Assembly (NCBI RefSeq): GCF_041435215.1
Contig: NZ_CP108394.1
Location: forward strand, 11,263,817-11,327,816
Direction: 5' to 3'
Source of the DNA: Streptomyces sp. NBC_01314
Lineage (GTDB): Bacteria; Actinomycetota; Actinomycetes; Streptomycetales; Streptomycetaceae
Length of the DNA: 64,000 bases
Below, one piece after another: positions 43,579-52,405 of this stretch. Under the pieces are notes generated by a model, which saw nothing but the letters and a program-made list of their open reading frames with translations, was not told the DNA's origin and ran no database searches. Each line of letters begins with the position of its first letter. Positions within the stretch are counted from its first letter, which is position 1. The translations under genes were made by a program, and so were the position numbers.

Positions 43579-43752
43579 GTGCTGTGAGCGGCCGCCCGAT
43601 GCGGCCGCTGCGTCCTTGCTGCCCACGCGCCCCAGTCAAGCCCGTCCTGCCTGTGCGGCGGGCGGCTTCACGGATTTTGATCACGAGTGCAGGGCGATGA
43701 GGTATTGCCCTGCGGATGACGGTCCGTACACGCCTCGTCTCCTGGCGCTTGC

Positions 43753-45159
43753 TCACCGTTCCTTCCCGGCCCCCCGTTTGCGGTGGGCCGGGAGTGCCTC
43801 GGCCAGGACATCGGCCGGTAGGCGGGCCCAGCGCGCCAGATCATCCAGTGCCATCCCGGCCGCGAGGGCTGCTGCTGCCGTCTCCTGTACGGCCTGCTCG
43901 ATCAGCGTGGCGGCATGGCCGAGGTTGCCCAGCAACTGCTGCGCGGCGTCGGCGGTCTTGCCGTACTGGGCGCCGCGCAGCTGGGTCAGCTGCTCTTCTG
44001 CGTCGTTGACCAGGCTGGTGATCAGCGCCCGCTGCTCGGCCGGCACCGTAGAGCGCCACGTGGTGCCTGAACCGGGCGCGCTGCGTTCCTTCGACAGGAC
44101 GCGCAACTGTCCGGCCATGGTGGCGGGCGAGTGCTCCTGCCGCAGCCACCACGGATCGTTGCCGTAGCCGGGCGGGCCCCCCGCGCCGCGGCGGATGCGG
44201 ATGACGGCGCCCATCCACGAGGTCAGCGGGCCGCCGTAGTCGGTGGCAGCCAGCGGCCCCAGCCACCCCCGCCCGACCCGCTCGCCCAGCCGGTGGCAGA
44301 ACGCCCCGTCGGCGGGCAGCGGCCGCGGCTGCCCGGCCCCGCTGTCGGTCCACGCCAGCTCGGCCATGGCCGGGTCCAGCAGCGCGTCGGCGACGGCCAC
44401 CACCTCGGGGAAGACGGCCGCGTCCCGTCCCACGATCCGCCACCGCTCCAGCTCTGTCCCGGCGTTGCCGCCCGCGACCTGGTGCAGCCGCCGCGGCCAG
44501 ATGACTTCGCGCTCCCAGTGCAGAGCCTGCTCCCACCACCGGGCCACCACCGCATAAGCCAGAGCGAACACCCTCGCCGGCTCGACTCCGGCCCGTGCCG
44601 CCCGCCGCGCCACACCCGTCCACCGCCGCTGCGCCGCGGCCACCTCCGGCACACCTCGCACGTCCAGATACTCAAGAGGCTGGTCGGCGTCCGCGTCCAG
44701 GAGCCACCGCCTGTGCCGGACACACACCCGCTCCCAGCGAGGCGCGTACCGCACCACCCGCACGGCCGTCCCCGTGCGCCGGGCCGCGCACAGGCGGCAG
44801 CCGAACGCCACCGGCCCGGCGACCGCACCCCCGGTCCGCCACGCCGCCGCCGGCACCCCGTCCTTTCCGGCCGACAGCTTGCCGTCCTCCTGTCCCCAGG
44901 ACGGCAACGCCCGCGCCAGCACGTCTTCTCCGACGCCGCACAGGCCTGCCAGGAGCTGCCGTCCGGGCGCGTTCAGCAGCACCTCGGCGTCGGCCCGCGC
45001 ACCCCCGCCATCTTGCCCCGGCGGATAGTTGCGCCACTGCCAGCACGACCGCAACACCTTCGCTTCCATCCCGTAGCGGCCTGCGATGCGGCAGATCAGC
45101 GACGAGGTCGTCTCCCCCTGCAGGGGAGCTGTCCGCAGGAGGCCGGGATGTTGGGTCAC
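43753..45159 (-). CDS. TniQ/TnsD-like target-selection protein
   Basis: A 468-aa TniQ-family protein. The N-terminus RTAPLQGETTSSLICRIAGR YGM is the TniQ signature. A zinc site follows in FGCRLCAARR and RVCVRHRRWLL. The C-terminal half is helical (LERWRIVGRDAAVFPEVVAV) with no HA repeats, unlike the second TniQ protein at 52406. TniQ/TnsD proteins read the target DNA and recruit TnsC. It lies 175 bases upstream of the tnsA-like gene on the same strand, so it probably heads the operon or has its own promoter. The start gives the same spacing to APLQGE as in the second TniQ. Confidence 0.85.
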   Translation of the reverse strand: MTQHPGLLRTAPLQGETTSSLICRIAGRYGMEAKVLRSCWQWRNYPPGQDGGGARADAEVLLNAPGRQLLAGLCGVGEDVLARALPSWGQEDGKLSAGKDGVPAAAWRTGGAVAGPVAFGCRLCAARRTGTAVRVVRYAPRWERVCVRHRRWLLDADADQPLEYLDVRGVPEVAAAQRRWTGVARRAARAGVEPARVFALAYAVVARWWEQALHWEREVIWPRRLHQVAGGNAGTELERWRIVGRDAAVFPEVVAVADALLDPAMAELAWTDSGAGQPRPLPADGAFCHRLGERVGRGWLGPLAATDYGGPLTSWMGAVIRIRRGAGGPPGYGNDPWWLRQEHSPATMAGQLRVLSKERSAPGSGTTWRSTVPAEQRALITSLVNDAEEQLTQLRGAQYGKTADAAQQLLGNLGHAATLIEQAVQETAAAALAAGMALDDLARWARLPADVLAEALPAHRKRGAGKER

Positions 45160-45347
45160 TCCACCACGGTCTCGTGTTCGCCGACCCGGGCGGGCGTTTT
45201 CGCAGGAGCCGGCCGGTCCTGGGCCCGTTGTCTGCTTGCTTCCCCAGGCCGCGGGTGTCCCTTTCCTGGAGCCGGCAGGTGTCGGTGGGGCGGGGGATTG
45301 GCCCGTTCGAGCGCATCGTGATGATCCGATCGCACTAAGCTACGCCT

Positions 45348-45956
45348 GTGGTGGTTGGCGAAGATGCTCAGGTGAAGGGCTTCTCGGGGGCCCGCAGAGC
45401 CAAGCAGTGGCTCGAGGGCACGATGCGCATCTTCGGCGCGTACGCGAACACGGACTCGGAGTCCTGCGGTCGCCGGCTGACTCTGTCCTGGCCGTACGGA
45501 GGCCGGACGTTCTCCTTCGATCTGGGGGGCGCCATGCGCGGTGACCCCTACCAGAACGACATGTTCTGCGCGGAGGTCAAGAACTACGCGCAACCCAGCG
45601 ACCAGGGAACCCAGTTCGACGAGTTCCTCGCCAAGTGCTACGTGGCTGCCCAGGCCCAGCACCACCTCAGCGACCACTTCATGTGGATCACCTGGGCCCC
45701 CTTCCGCGCGAACTCCTGGTCCACCCTCAACTCACCCGGCCAGGTGGAGACCGCGGTCCTTCAGCACAGCAGTCGCGTTTTCGGCACCAGCGACCCCGAG
45801 GAAGCCCGAAAACTCCTGGACGTTGACCTCGCCCAGTCGGTCGCAGCACGCCTGTGGCTGATCGTGCTCTCGGACAAGCAGGAAACTCTCCTGCCGCTCA
45901 AGGACTGGGCAGCCATCGTCGCCGCCGAACTCACCCGCAGAGAGGGCTCGTGGTGA
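45348..45956 (+). CDS. Putative PD-(D/E)XK nuclease, first gene of a two-gene defence-like operon
   Basis: A 202-aa protein with a restriction-endonuclease-like core. The candidate catalytic set is FDLGGAMRG (Asp) then NDMFCAEVKNYAQPS (Glu-x-Lys). A later helix DEFLAKCYVAAQAQHHLSDH has the look of the fold's alpha-B. No domain name fits better. The GTG at 45348 has no ribosome site and is preceded by a plausible -10 (TAAGCT), so the message may be leaderless. It overlaps the next gene by a GTGA. Position inside the Tn7-like region and coupling to a large partner suggest transposon cargo with a defence role. Confidence 0.62.
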   Translation: MVVGEDAQVKGFSGARRAKQWLEGTMRIFGAYANTDSESCGRRLTLSWPYGGRTFSFDLGGAMRGDPYQNDMFCAEVKNYAQPSDQGTQFDEFLAKCYVAAQAQHHLSDHFMWITWAPFRANSWSTLNSPGQVETAVLQHSSRVFGTSDPEEARKLLDVDLAQSVAARLWLIVLSDKQETLLPLKDWAAIVAAELTRREGSW

Positions 45957-47374
45957 ACATCGTCGAACAGTCGATCTCCCAGGCCATGGACGAGCCCGAC
46001 GACCGGATGATGTTCACCCGGCTCAAAGACATCGTCGCCCGGCACCTGCGCCGCATGGACCCCGGCGCCACCGTCACCAAGACCGAGTTCTTCAACCACA
46101 CCCATGTCCCCGACATGGTCCTCGAATGGCCCGGCAGACCCCGCACACCGCGCCGGTTCATCTACCTGCGCACCACATCCGACCAGCGCGAACTGGAGGA
46201 CGACCTGCAGCGCCTTCCCCGTGCGGACCGGCCGGTGCTTCTGGCTCTCGGTCAACTGCCCACCGCACGGCAGCAGGGAGATCTTCCCCCGCTGCCCGGC
46301 AGCAGCACCGCGCTGCTCCTCGACGCTTCCGCGCTCGGCGCACTCCAGCCGGCCGACGACTCTCCCGGTATTCCCCGTCTCGTGTCCCGCTCCGTTCTTG
46401 AAGGCGGCCGCGGCACCCTCGACAAAGCGGCGACCGAGGAGTTCCTGGACACGGTCGTTCAGGGAGCTGAGGCCGCCCGTGCGGGAGAACGCGTTCCCAC
46501 CCGCGACGCCGTCGACGCTCTCACCGCGCGGATGACCACCGACGTCGCCGACCGGATGTCAGCCTTCCTCGCTGCGCTCTGGCAGGGCGGCGGATCCACG
46601 CTCGCCAGCTTCCCCGCGCCGCAGCGAGGCGTCGGCCATCTCGACGAGACGGCCCTGATGTACCTGCTGGAATCCGAGGACATCACCGACGCCGCGTTCT
46701 GGAACCGGGTCGTCCGCATGATCAGTCTCCCTATCCTGCTGCGCACCCCGGCCGCCGGCACCGGCAACCTTCAGCACCTGATGCGTGAGGCGATCCAGCT
46801 CTGGACCAGCCGTGTCTGCATGATCGTGCCCGGCGCGGCAGACGCGGACATCAGCCCGTGGCGCTGGGCGGTGAAGGCCGGCCAGCTGATCCTGCAGACC
46901 CCGCGTTTCCATGTGCTCGTTGCCCAGTCCCGGCGCCAGCTCCCGCCCGGGCAGGAGCACGACCTGCCCCGCCTCGACGAGGTGAGGAACAGGGCAGACC
47001 GCTTCAGCATCCCGTTGACCTCTCTTCGCATGGTCGTCACGGACCGCCACGTCGGATACGGCGGCCCCGGCGACGACATCTCCCACGACGCCCAACTCGA
47101 CGGCATCAGCGACGCACTGGGACAGGCCGAGGGAGTCATCGAAGCCGATGCCCGCATCCCCTCCGGCGAGACTCTCCAGTGCCTATTCGGCACCGGAATC
47201 GCCAGCGCCCGCGGCGCACGTACCCAGGTGTCGCTGGATGCCCTCCTCGGCACAACGACGCGCCTGCTCTCCGATCTCTCGAGCGACGAAGCGGAGAAGA
47301 TCACGCAGCTCCTCGGCGCCCAAGGCCCGCCTCCCGACCAGCCATGGAGTCAGCCCAGCTTTGACGATGTATAG
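45953..47374 (+). CDS. Hypothetical partner of the adjacent nuclease
   Basis: A 473-aa protein of no recognised family, starting at a GTG that overlaps the nuclease stop. The first ~140 residues could be a divergent nuclease-like or sensor domain (TKTEFFNHTHVPDMVLEW, then RRFIYLRTTSDQRELEDDLQ). The rest is helical, with LDETALMYLLESEDITDAAF and SPWRWAVKAGQLILQTPRFH. There are no membrane segments. Because of the strict coupling it is presumably a complex partner of the 202-aa nuclease, perhaps the specificity or regulatory subunit. That is inference from context. Confidence 0.65.
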   Translation: MNIVEQSISQAMDEPDDRMMFTRLKDIVARHLRRMDPGATVTKTEFFNHTHVPDMVLEWPGRPRTPRRFIYLRTTSDQRELEDDLQRLPRADRPVLLALGQLPTARQQGDLPPLPGSSTALLLDASALGALQPADDSPGIPRLVSRSVLEGGRGTLDKAATEEFLDTVVQGAEAARAGERVPTRDAVDALTARMTTDVADRMSAFLAALWQGGGSTLASFPAPQRGVGHLDETALMYLLESEDITDAAFWNRVVRMISLPILLRTPAAGTGNLQHLMREAIQLWTSRVCMIVPGAADADISPWRWAVKAGQLILQTPRFHVLVAQSRRQLPPGQEHDLPRLDEVRNRADRFSIPLTSLRMVVTDRHVGYGGPGDDISHDAQLDGISDALGQAEGVIEADARIPSGETLQCLFGTGIASARGARTQVSLDALLGTTTRLLSDLSSDEAEKITQLLGAQGPPPDQPWSQPSFDDV

Positions 47375-47439
47375 GACCTACGCGAGGTCTCCGACAGGGC
47401 TGCGGGCTCTGACAGAACCCGGTGACGGCAGGCAACGCA

Positions 47440-47649
47440 CCGGACCCGCGCTCGCTTCGGCTGCGTCCCGTCCGTCGGCACCACTGACGACGGACGCCCG
47501 CCCGGCATCGCTGTCCGCCTGTCGGCCGAGTTGCCCGGCGCCTGTTCGACGCGCAGCAGGGTGATGCGTGCTTCAAGTACCGCGGGCACCGTGCCGAACA
47601 GCTTGGGGTCGAGTTCACCGACATCGACTACATCGACGTGTCGTTCTGA
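47440..47649 (+). pseudogene. Decayed telomere terminal-protein gene (tpg remnant)
   Basis: From 47444 one frame reads TRARFGCVPSVGTTDDGRPP, matching ETRARFGYTAPVGTTDDGR of the intact Tpg encoded at 58242-58799. After a shift near 47535 a second frame reads ARRLFDAQQ...CFKYRGHRAEQ...FTDIDYIDVSF and stops at 47649. That matches RLFDARDTG...VYFQDGGG...LNDIDYLDLDY. About 16 residues between are missing and the N-terminal two-thirds is gone. It is clearly a fragment of a second, plus-strand tpg. It shows that another telomere-type locus once existed here, or that tpg was carried by the mobile region. Confidence 0.82.
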
Positions 47650-47680
47650 TCTCGCAGGGCACCTGAGCGGTGGTCGGCCT

Positions 47681-47731
47681 GCGGCTGAGCCGACGCACCG
47701 TAGTTGTCACATAGGCACGCTTGTTGTCACC
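47681..47731 (-). repeat. Two GTGACAAC boxes downstream of the tpg remnant
   Basis: On the minus strand GTGACAAC occurs at 47723-47730 and 47703-47710, 20 bases apart. The second continues TACGGTGCGTCGGCTCAG. This longer box is an imperfect inverted copy of the one at 49686-49717 (27 of 31 positions) and is related to the one at 55629. Clustered 20-bp-spaced boxes are typical of transposase-binding ends of Tn7-like elements, but no flanking duplication was found. Confidence 0.5.
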
Positions 47732-47848
47732 GGCGTAGTGGAGTACGTGCGGTGCGACTGTTCGGCATCACCGAGCAGACCGGCATGTGCTACCTCGGCG
47801 CGGCCCACCCGAAAAGCACCGCCAGGCTGCCCAGGTAGCCCGTCTGGT

Positions 47849-48835
47849 TCAGCTCTGAAGCGTGGCGAGCCAGTCGGTCAGCAGGTTGTTGACCTCGTCG
47901 GGGCGTTCCTGCTGGATCCAGTGGCCGCAGCCTTCCAGGAGGTGGGAGGCCGACAGGCGGGGGAGGGTGGTGGGGTAGGCGTCGATGGCGTCGGACATCC
48001 AGGTGGTGGAGGCGTCCAGGGCGCCGCCGATGAACAGGGACGGCTGCTTGATCGGGGCTCCGCGGTGCGGGGCGAGGTGTTCCCAGTCGCGGTCCATGTT
48101 GCGGTAGCGGTTGAGGGCGCCGGTCAGACCGGTGCGCTCGAACTCCCCGGCGTAGACGTCGAGGTCCTCCTCGCTCAACCATGCCGGGAGCGGGCCGACG
48201 GGGAAACGGTCGCGCAGCTGACAGCCCAGGGTGACGAAGTGGGGGTCGGGCTCGCCCTGGGCGGGCATGGTGTCGGCGGACAGGGCCGCGTAGAAGCCTG
48301 CGAGCCAGCCCCGGACGTCGGGCTCGATCTCCGTCTCGGCGCGGCCGGGCTCCTGGAAGTAGGAGACGTAGAACTCCTGCTCGGGGCCGCCGATCTGGCC
48401 GAAGATGTCGGTGGGGCGGGGGCCGCCGGGCGGCGCGTAGGGGACGCTCAGCAAGCCGACCGCGCGGAAGACTCCGGGGTGGAGCAGGGCGGAGGTGGCG
48501 GAGATGTTGGAGCCCCAGTCGTGGCCGACGATCACCGCGCTCTCCTCGCCGAGGGCGCGCACGACGGCGACGTTGTCCTCCACCAGGTCGAGCATTCGGT
48601 AGGCGTCGATCGCGGCGGGCTTGGAGGAGCGGCCGTAGCCGCGCACGTCGATCGCCACTGCCCGGTACCCGGCCGCGGCGAGGGCAGGGAGTTGGCGGCG
48701 CCAGGAGTACCAGGACTCGGGGAAGCCGTGCACGAGCAGGATCAACGGGCCGGTGCCCTGCTCGACCAGGTGCAGGCGCCCGGCCGGGGCCTCGACGGTG
48801 CGGTGGCGGAGCTCGGCGGTCGGCTCGGGCTGCAT
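47849..48835 (-). CDS. Epoxide hydrolase-type alpha/beta hydrolase
   Basis: A 328-aa enzyme. The oxyanion region is LLVHGFPESWYSWRRQLPAL. The nucleophile Asp sits in VIVGHDWGSNISAT, the cap domain carries a likely Tyr pair, and the catalytic His is in LEGCGHWIQQERPDEV. This order and the DWGS nucleophile fit soluble epoxide hydrolases, which open epoxides to diols; a haloalkane-dehalogenase-like activity is less likely. GAGGAGGAG lies 4 bases before the ATG at 48835. It is divergent from an XRE-cupin regulator that probably controls it. It lies between two arrays of GTGACAAC boxes. Confidence 0.88.
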   Translation of the reverse strand: MQPEPTAELRHRTVEAPAGRLHLVEQGTGPLILLVHGFPESWYSWRRQLPALAAAGYRAVAIDVRGYGRSSKPAAIDAYRMLDLVEDNVAVVRALGEESAVIVGHDWGSNISATSALLHPGVFRAVGLLSVPYAPPGGPRPTDIFGQIGGPEQEFYVSYFQEPGRAETEIEPDVRGWLAGFYAALSADTMPAQGEPDPHFVTLGCQLRDRFPVGPLPAWLSEEDLDVYAGEFERTGLTGALNRYRNMDRDWEHLAPHRGAPIKQPSLFIGGALDASTTWMSDAIDAYPTTLPRLSASHLLEGCGHWIQQERPDEVNNLLTDWLATLQS

Positions 48836-48975
48836 GCGCTCCTCCTCGGTTCGCGGGCGGACGCGGCTACCCATCGATCATGCGACGTGGCACCCGCCCG
48901 ACGCGATCAGCCTTGCCCATTTGGCAAACTTGCAGGACAGAGGGGTGGAGCGGCACGGCAAGAAGGAGCGGGAAG

Positions 48976-49611
48976 GTGGCAGTCGACGACTTGGACGGCA
49001 CGCTGGCCGCGATGGGGCCCCGGTTGCGGGCCGCGCGCGAGCACCACGGCGCGACGCTCGCCGGTGTCAGCTACGCGACCGGCATCTCGACCAGCACGCT
49101 GTCCCGGATCGAGACCGGCCGGCGCAAACCCACCCTGGAGGTACTGCTGCAACTGTCGAAGGAGTACGGCGTCTCCCTGGACGAACTGGCCGGCACCGCG
49201 CCCGCCCCCGCGGCCGAGCTGCGGGGGCGGGCGCCGCTGAACTTCGGGGATGACAAGGCGGTGCTGCCGTTGACCCGGTACGTCGGCGGCCTGCACGCCC
49301 ACAAGCACGTCCTGCCCGCTGTCGAGGGTCCGCCCGCACGGCCGCGGCAGGTCTCCCACGAGGGCTACGAGTGGTTGTGCGTCCTGTACGGGCGGCTGTG
49401 GCTCGCACTCGGCAACCAAGACCTCGTCCTGACTGCCGGGGACGTCGTCGAGTTCGACACCCGCACCCCCCACGGAGTCGCAAACGCCAGATCCACCGGA
49501 CCGGTCGAGTATCTGATCATGTTCGGGCCTCAAGGAGAACGTCTACGGCTGCGCACCCCTCCAGGGGTCGCGGGACTGGTGACAGAAAGGCTGCTGAGTG
49601 AGCAGTTGTGA
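48976..49611 (+). CDS. XRE-cupin transcriptional regulator
   Basis: A 211-aa regulator. The N-terminal XRE HTH is LRAAREHHGATLAGVSYATG, then ISTSTLSRIETGRRKPTLEV. A C-terminal cupin sensor domain follows (GYEWLCVLYGRLWLALGNQD, LTAGDVVEFDTRTPHGVANA). AAGGAG lies 10 bases before the GTG at 48976. It is divergent from the epoxide hydrolase gene, suggesting substrate-responsive control. The last codons overlap a GTGACAAG box. Confidence 0.85.
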   Translation: MAVDDLDGTLAAMGPRLRAAREHHGATLAGVSYATGISTSTLSRIETGRRKPTLEVLLQLSKEYGVSLDELAGTAPAPAAELRGRAPLNFGDDKAVLPLTRYVGGLHAHKHVLPAVEGPPARPRQVSHEGYEWLCVLYGRLWLALGNQDLVLTAGDVVEFDTRTPHGVANARSTGPVEYLIMFGPQGERLRLRTPPGVAGLVTERLLSEQL

Positions 49612-49717
49612 CAAGCCGCGTGCCTCCTCGGTGACAACCACGCTGCTTCGGTCGGCCTCATTCGCCACGTCATCCGGCTCTACCGGTGACAACTACTGAG
49701 CTTCGGCTCAGCGGCAT
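49579..49717 (+). repeat. Array of GTGACA boxes after the XRE-cupin gene
   Basis: GTGACA starts at 49579, 49608, 49631 and 49686 on the plus strand. The last continues ACTACTGAGCTTCGGCTCAG, which includes a UUCG-capped 6-bp hairpin and mirrors the box at 47681-47710. Opposite orientation to that array means the two could be paired element ends, either around the hydrolase-regulator pair or facing away from it. The rest of the 49612-49868 gap has no gene. Confidence 0.48.
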
Positions 49718-49868
49718 ATGGTCTGGCTGCGTCGCGCGGGGGCCTGGTGATTTCCGGGCGGTATCAGTTTGCCGGGGCTCTGCTCTCGCTCTGCCGATTG
49801 TCAGTGCTCCGTGGGATTCTTTGAGTACGCCAGTGACGGACCGAGTGGAGAGTGTTGAGGTGTGTGCC

Positions 49869-50069
49869 ATGGCCGTGCGTGTTCGGCATGCAGATCCACC
49901 CGCGCCGTCCGGGTGCCGGTGGTGTGGTGAGGAAAAGAGCAGACACGGCCGACGGTGGGTGGCTTCTGCGGGAGTGCACTCGTGGGAGGCGCCCACCCGT
50001 GAGCAGCGTCTGAGCAGGATGAAAGCCCGCCGTTCAGCGCGGCTGGCTCATTCGTCCTCGGACCAGTGA
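49869..50069 (+). CDS. Small CxxC protein of mobile-element type
   Basis: A 66-aa protein from the ATG at 49869 with GAGGTG 6 bases upstream: APSGCRWCGEEKSRHGRRWV, then WEAPTREQRLSRMKARRSAR. The CxWCG...H...RW...W..PT..Q...RM.ARR pattern is one I recognise from short proteins of actinomycete phages and integrative elements, probably zinc-binding. It overlaps the convergent OLD nuclease gene by 22 bases. Confidence 0.6.
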   Translation: MAVRVRHADPPAPSGCRWCGEEKSRHGRRWVASAGVHSWEAPTREQRLSRMKARRSARLAHSSSDQ

Positions 50070-51913
50070 CGCAGCCCGGCCTCGCTGGCCACCTTGATCG
50101 CGTCATTGAACGACTTCACCAGGGCTGGCGGAACATCTGAGGGCTGCCGCAGTCGCTGTGCCAGCTCGACGACCATGCTCTCCTTTTTACGCGGAGCCTG
50201 CTCGGAGTGCTGGTACAGCAGGGTGTGAAGCGACTTGCTGAACTTGCCGGTCCGGCGCAGGTCTGCGACGTCCTTGGACATCCACTGCTGCTCGTCCGTG
50301 CGAGGCCATTCGGCGTTCATGGTGTCGGCCCACTGATCGTCGCTGAAGACGTCCTCCAGCTCGTTCGGGTCTCCGAGGAAGAGGCAGTCCTTCTCAGTGA
50401 AACCGTACTTCTCCAGACGATTGAGGCTGAACTCCTTTTCCTTGTCGCGGATCGAGTCGCCGTCGACCAGGAACATGACGGTGCGCTTGTGCTTTTTGAG
50501 GAATTTGGCGAAGTTGAGGGCGCCGTCGTTGCCGCCGCAGTCCCACAGCGCGATGCCCGCGGACTGGATCGGGTAGCCGAACGCCAACTTGAACAGTGCC
50601 GGCAGTGCCGCGTACTCGGTGGGGCCCTCCACGCCGACGAAACACCGTTCGTGCAGGAGGACACTGTTGCGGAAGCCCAGGGAAACCGCCATGTTCGACA
50701 GGAAGCGCCGGGTGTCCTCGTCGCTGTCCTCTGCGCCGAGCGATTGTACGTAGGCTCGTCCGACCCTGCTGTTGAGATGCACGATGTCCTGGATGTCGAC
50801 ACCGTCGATCAGGTTCAGGGAATGGGTGGCAACGATCACGGTGGACTGCGCGGCGGACGCCGACACCTTGATCATGTCCATGATGCGACGCTGGTGCTCA
50901 TAGTCGAGGTGCGTGTCGGGCTCGTCATAGGCGATGATCACACCGCCTGTGACGCCGCCCTCCGCTGCTTCCGAGAGGAGCTGCTGGCTGGCCTCCCACA
51001 GGGCCAGCGAAATCCGGCGGGACCGGCCGGCCCCGGCCGCAGCCAGTGACACGGCTCGTTGGCCGGGTGCCGCAGCGGTCATCGAGACGCCACTGACGGT
51101 CGGCCGGAACTGTACGGTCGGCTCCAGGGAGAAAGAGTCGAGGGAGCATCGTTCCTCGACCAATTTCTGCAGACGGGCGGCATCGTCCTTGAGCAGGCCG
51201 GAGAAATCGGTCTCCAGATCGGTGATCTTCTGCCGGGTCTCCTCACGCAGGGTGTACTCGCGTAACTTCGCCGTCAGGATGCTGCGGACCACGGTGTCGG
51301 GAGTCTCCGCGGCATCGCCCCGGAAATACAGGAGCTGCGGCAGGGAGCTGACGACGTGCTCGGGCGCCTGCGCCCAACCGGCAACCGTCGGGGCTGAGGC
51401 CACATGCTCCTCGAGAACCTCGGTCCAGCTCGCTTTGACGTTCGGCTGGCCCTCACGCAACTTGACGCCTACATCGGAGGCAAGGCTGCGGAGCTCAGGC
51501 ACCTTCAGAGAGGAGATGTTCCGTAGCGCGGGGTTCTGCGGCACCTGCGCCAGCCACTCAAGTGAGACGCCTTCGCCTTCCACGTGCCGACGGCGCACCT
51601 GGATGGAAGAGGCGAGACCCAGGGCCTTCTTCTCGGCGTCGGACAGGTCGAACCGGCCTTCCACCGTCACCGCGATCGGCTCCGCGGCGTCATCGTCCGA
51701 TGGCAGGGCAGCGCGCGCGGGTTCACTCTCGGCAAACTGAGAGATGTCACTGTCTGCAAGAGGGCGCTCGCCGAGCAGGAAAGCGATGGCGTCCAGAGCT
51801 GCTGTCTTCCCGCAGTCGTTGTGCCCCGTCAGAATGGTCTGCTTGTGGATTGGGATGCCCTGGACGTCGCCCAGCGAGCGGAAATTGGTGACGCTGAGTT
51901 CGACGAGTCGCAC
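50048..51913 (-). CDS. OLD-family nuclease (ABC ATPase plus TOPRIM)
   Basis: A 621-aa protein. VRLVELSVTNFRSLGDVQGI and LTGHNDCGKTAALDAIAFLL form the Walker A half of an SMC-like ATPase. The signature helix is AAGAGRSRRISLALWEA. VIIAYDEPDTHLDYEHQRRI is Walker B with the D-loop, and VIVATHSLNLID is the switch His. The C-terminal TOPRIM domain has FVGVEGPTEYAALPALFK (Glu) and VMFLVDGDSIRDKEKEF (DxD). Such proteins are metal-dependent nickases/nucleases in antiphage defence (P2 OLD, Gabija GajA). No GajB-like helicase is next to it, so it resembles a solitary class 1 OLD. GGGAG lies 5 bases before the GTG. Confidence 0.9.
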   Translation of the reverse strand: MRLVELSVTNFRSLGDVQGIPIHKQTILTGHNDCGKTAALDAIAFLLGERPLADSDISQFAESEPARAALPSDDDAAEPIAVTVEGRFDLSDAEKKALGLASSIQVRRRHVEGEGVSLEWLAQVPQNPALRNISSLKVPELRSLASDVGVKLREGQPNVKASWTEVLEEHVASAPTVAGWAQAPEHVVSSLPQLLYFRGDAAETPDTVVRSILTAKLREYTLREETRQKITDLETDFSGLLKDDAARLQKLVEERCSLDSFSLEPTVQFRPTVSGVSMTAAAPGQRAVSLAAAGAGRSRRISLALWEASQQLLSEAAEGGVTGGVIIAYDEPDTHLDYEHQRRIMDMIKVSASAAQSTVIVATHSLNLIDGVDIQDIVHLNSRVGRAYVQSLGAEDSDEDTRRFLSNMAVSLGFRNSVLLHERCFVGVEGPTEYAALPALFKLAFGYPIQSAGIALWDCGGNDGALNFAKFLKKHKRTVMFLVDGDSIRDKEKEFSLNRLEKYGFTEKDCLFLGDPNELEDVFSDDQWADTMNAEWPRTDEQQWMSKDVADLRRTGKFSKSLHTLLYQHSEQAPRKKESMVVELAQRLRQPSDVPPALVKSFNDAIKVASEAGLRHWSEDE

Positions 51914-52405
51914 AATGCTCCCTTGCTGTACGGCATGGACACGCGGGTGGCCAGCAGCCGTCAACGCGCCGTTGAAACACACCACTTTGGGACGAGGTGG
52001 GAAAACTCTAGCGTCTGATGAGACATGAGAGAGCTGGGATCCCAACGTTGCAGAGGGCGCGGCAGCGTACGAGAGCGGCCGAAGATCCTATACCGGACGA
52101 CGGGAGCGTCTGTGGCGGCGATGGGAGGGCTGGTCTGATGTCTTTGGTAGCGATGCGGCCCGGGAACCGAGGCGAAACTTCGCCGCCCAGAAGCCCCTGG
52201 GGGAGTTGAGCAGTCCATCCTCAGGCGGCCTTTCAGGAACACGATGATGGCGTGGCACGCCGCGCCGAAAAATGTGTGTCTGCGCGCGCCGCCACGTCAC
52301 CACCGAGCCGGTGCCCCTGCGGATCATCCGCAGTGATGCAGTTCACAATGCGAATTGATGGATGGTCATGCATGGTCGCTGACCGGCTTGTTGGACACCA
52401 TGATC
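51914..52405. other. Gene-free gap between OLD nuclease and TniQ-HA genes
   Basis: These 492 bases contain no frame with a ribosome site and protein-like composition. Base composition is lower in G+C than nearby genes (about 60%). No repeat of the GTGACAAC type occurs. The OLD promoter is probably at its left end. Confidence 0.35.
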
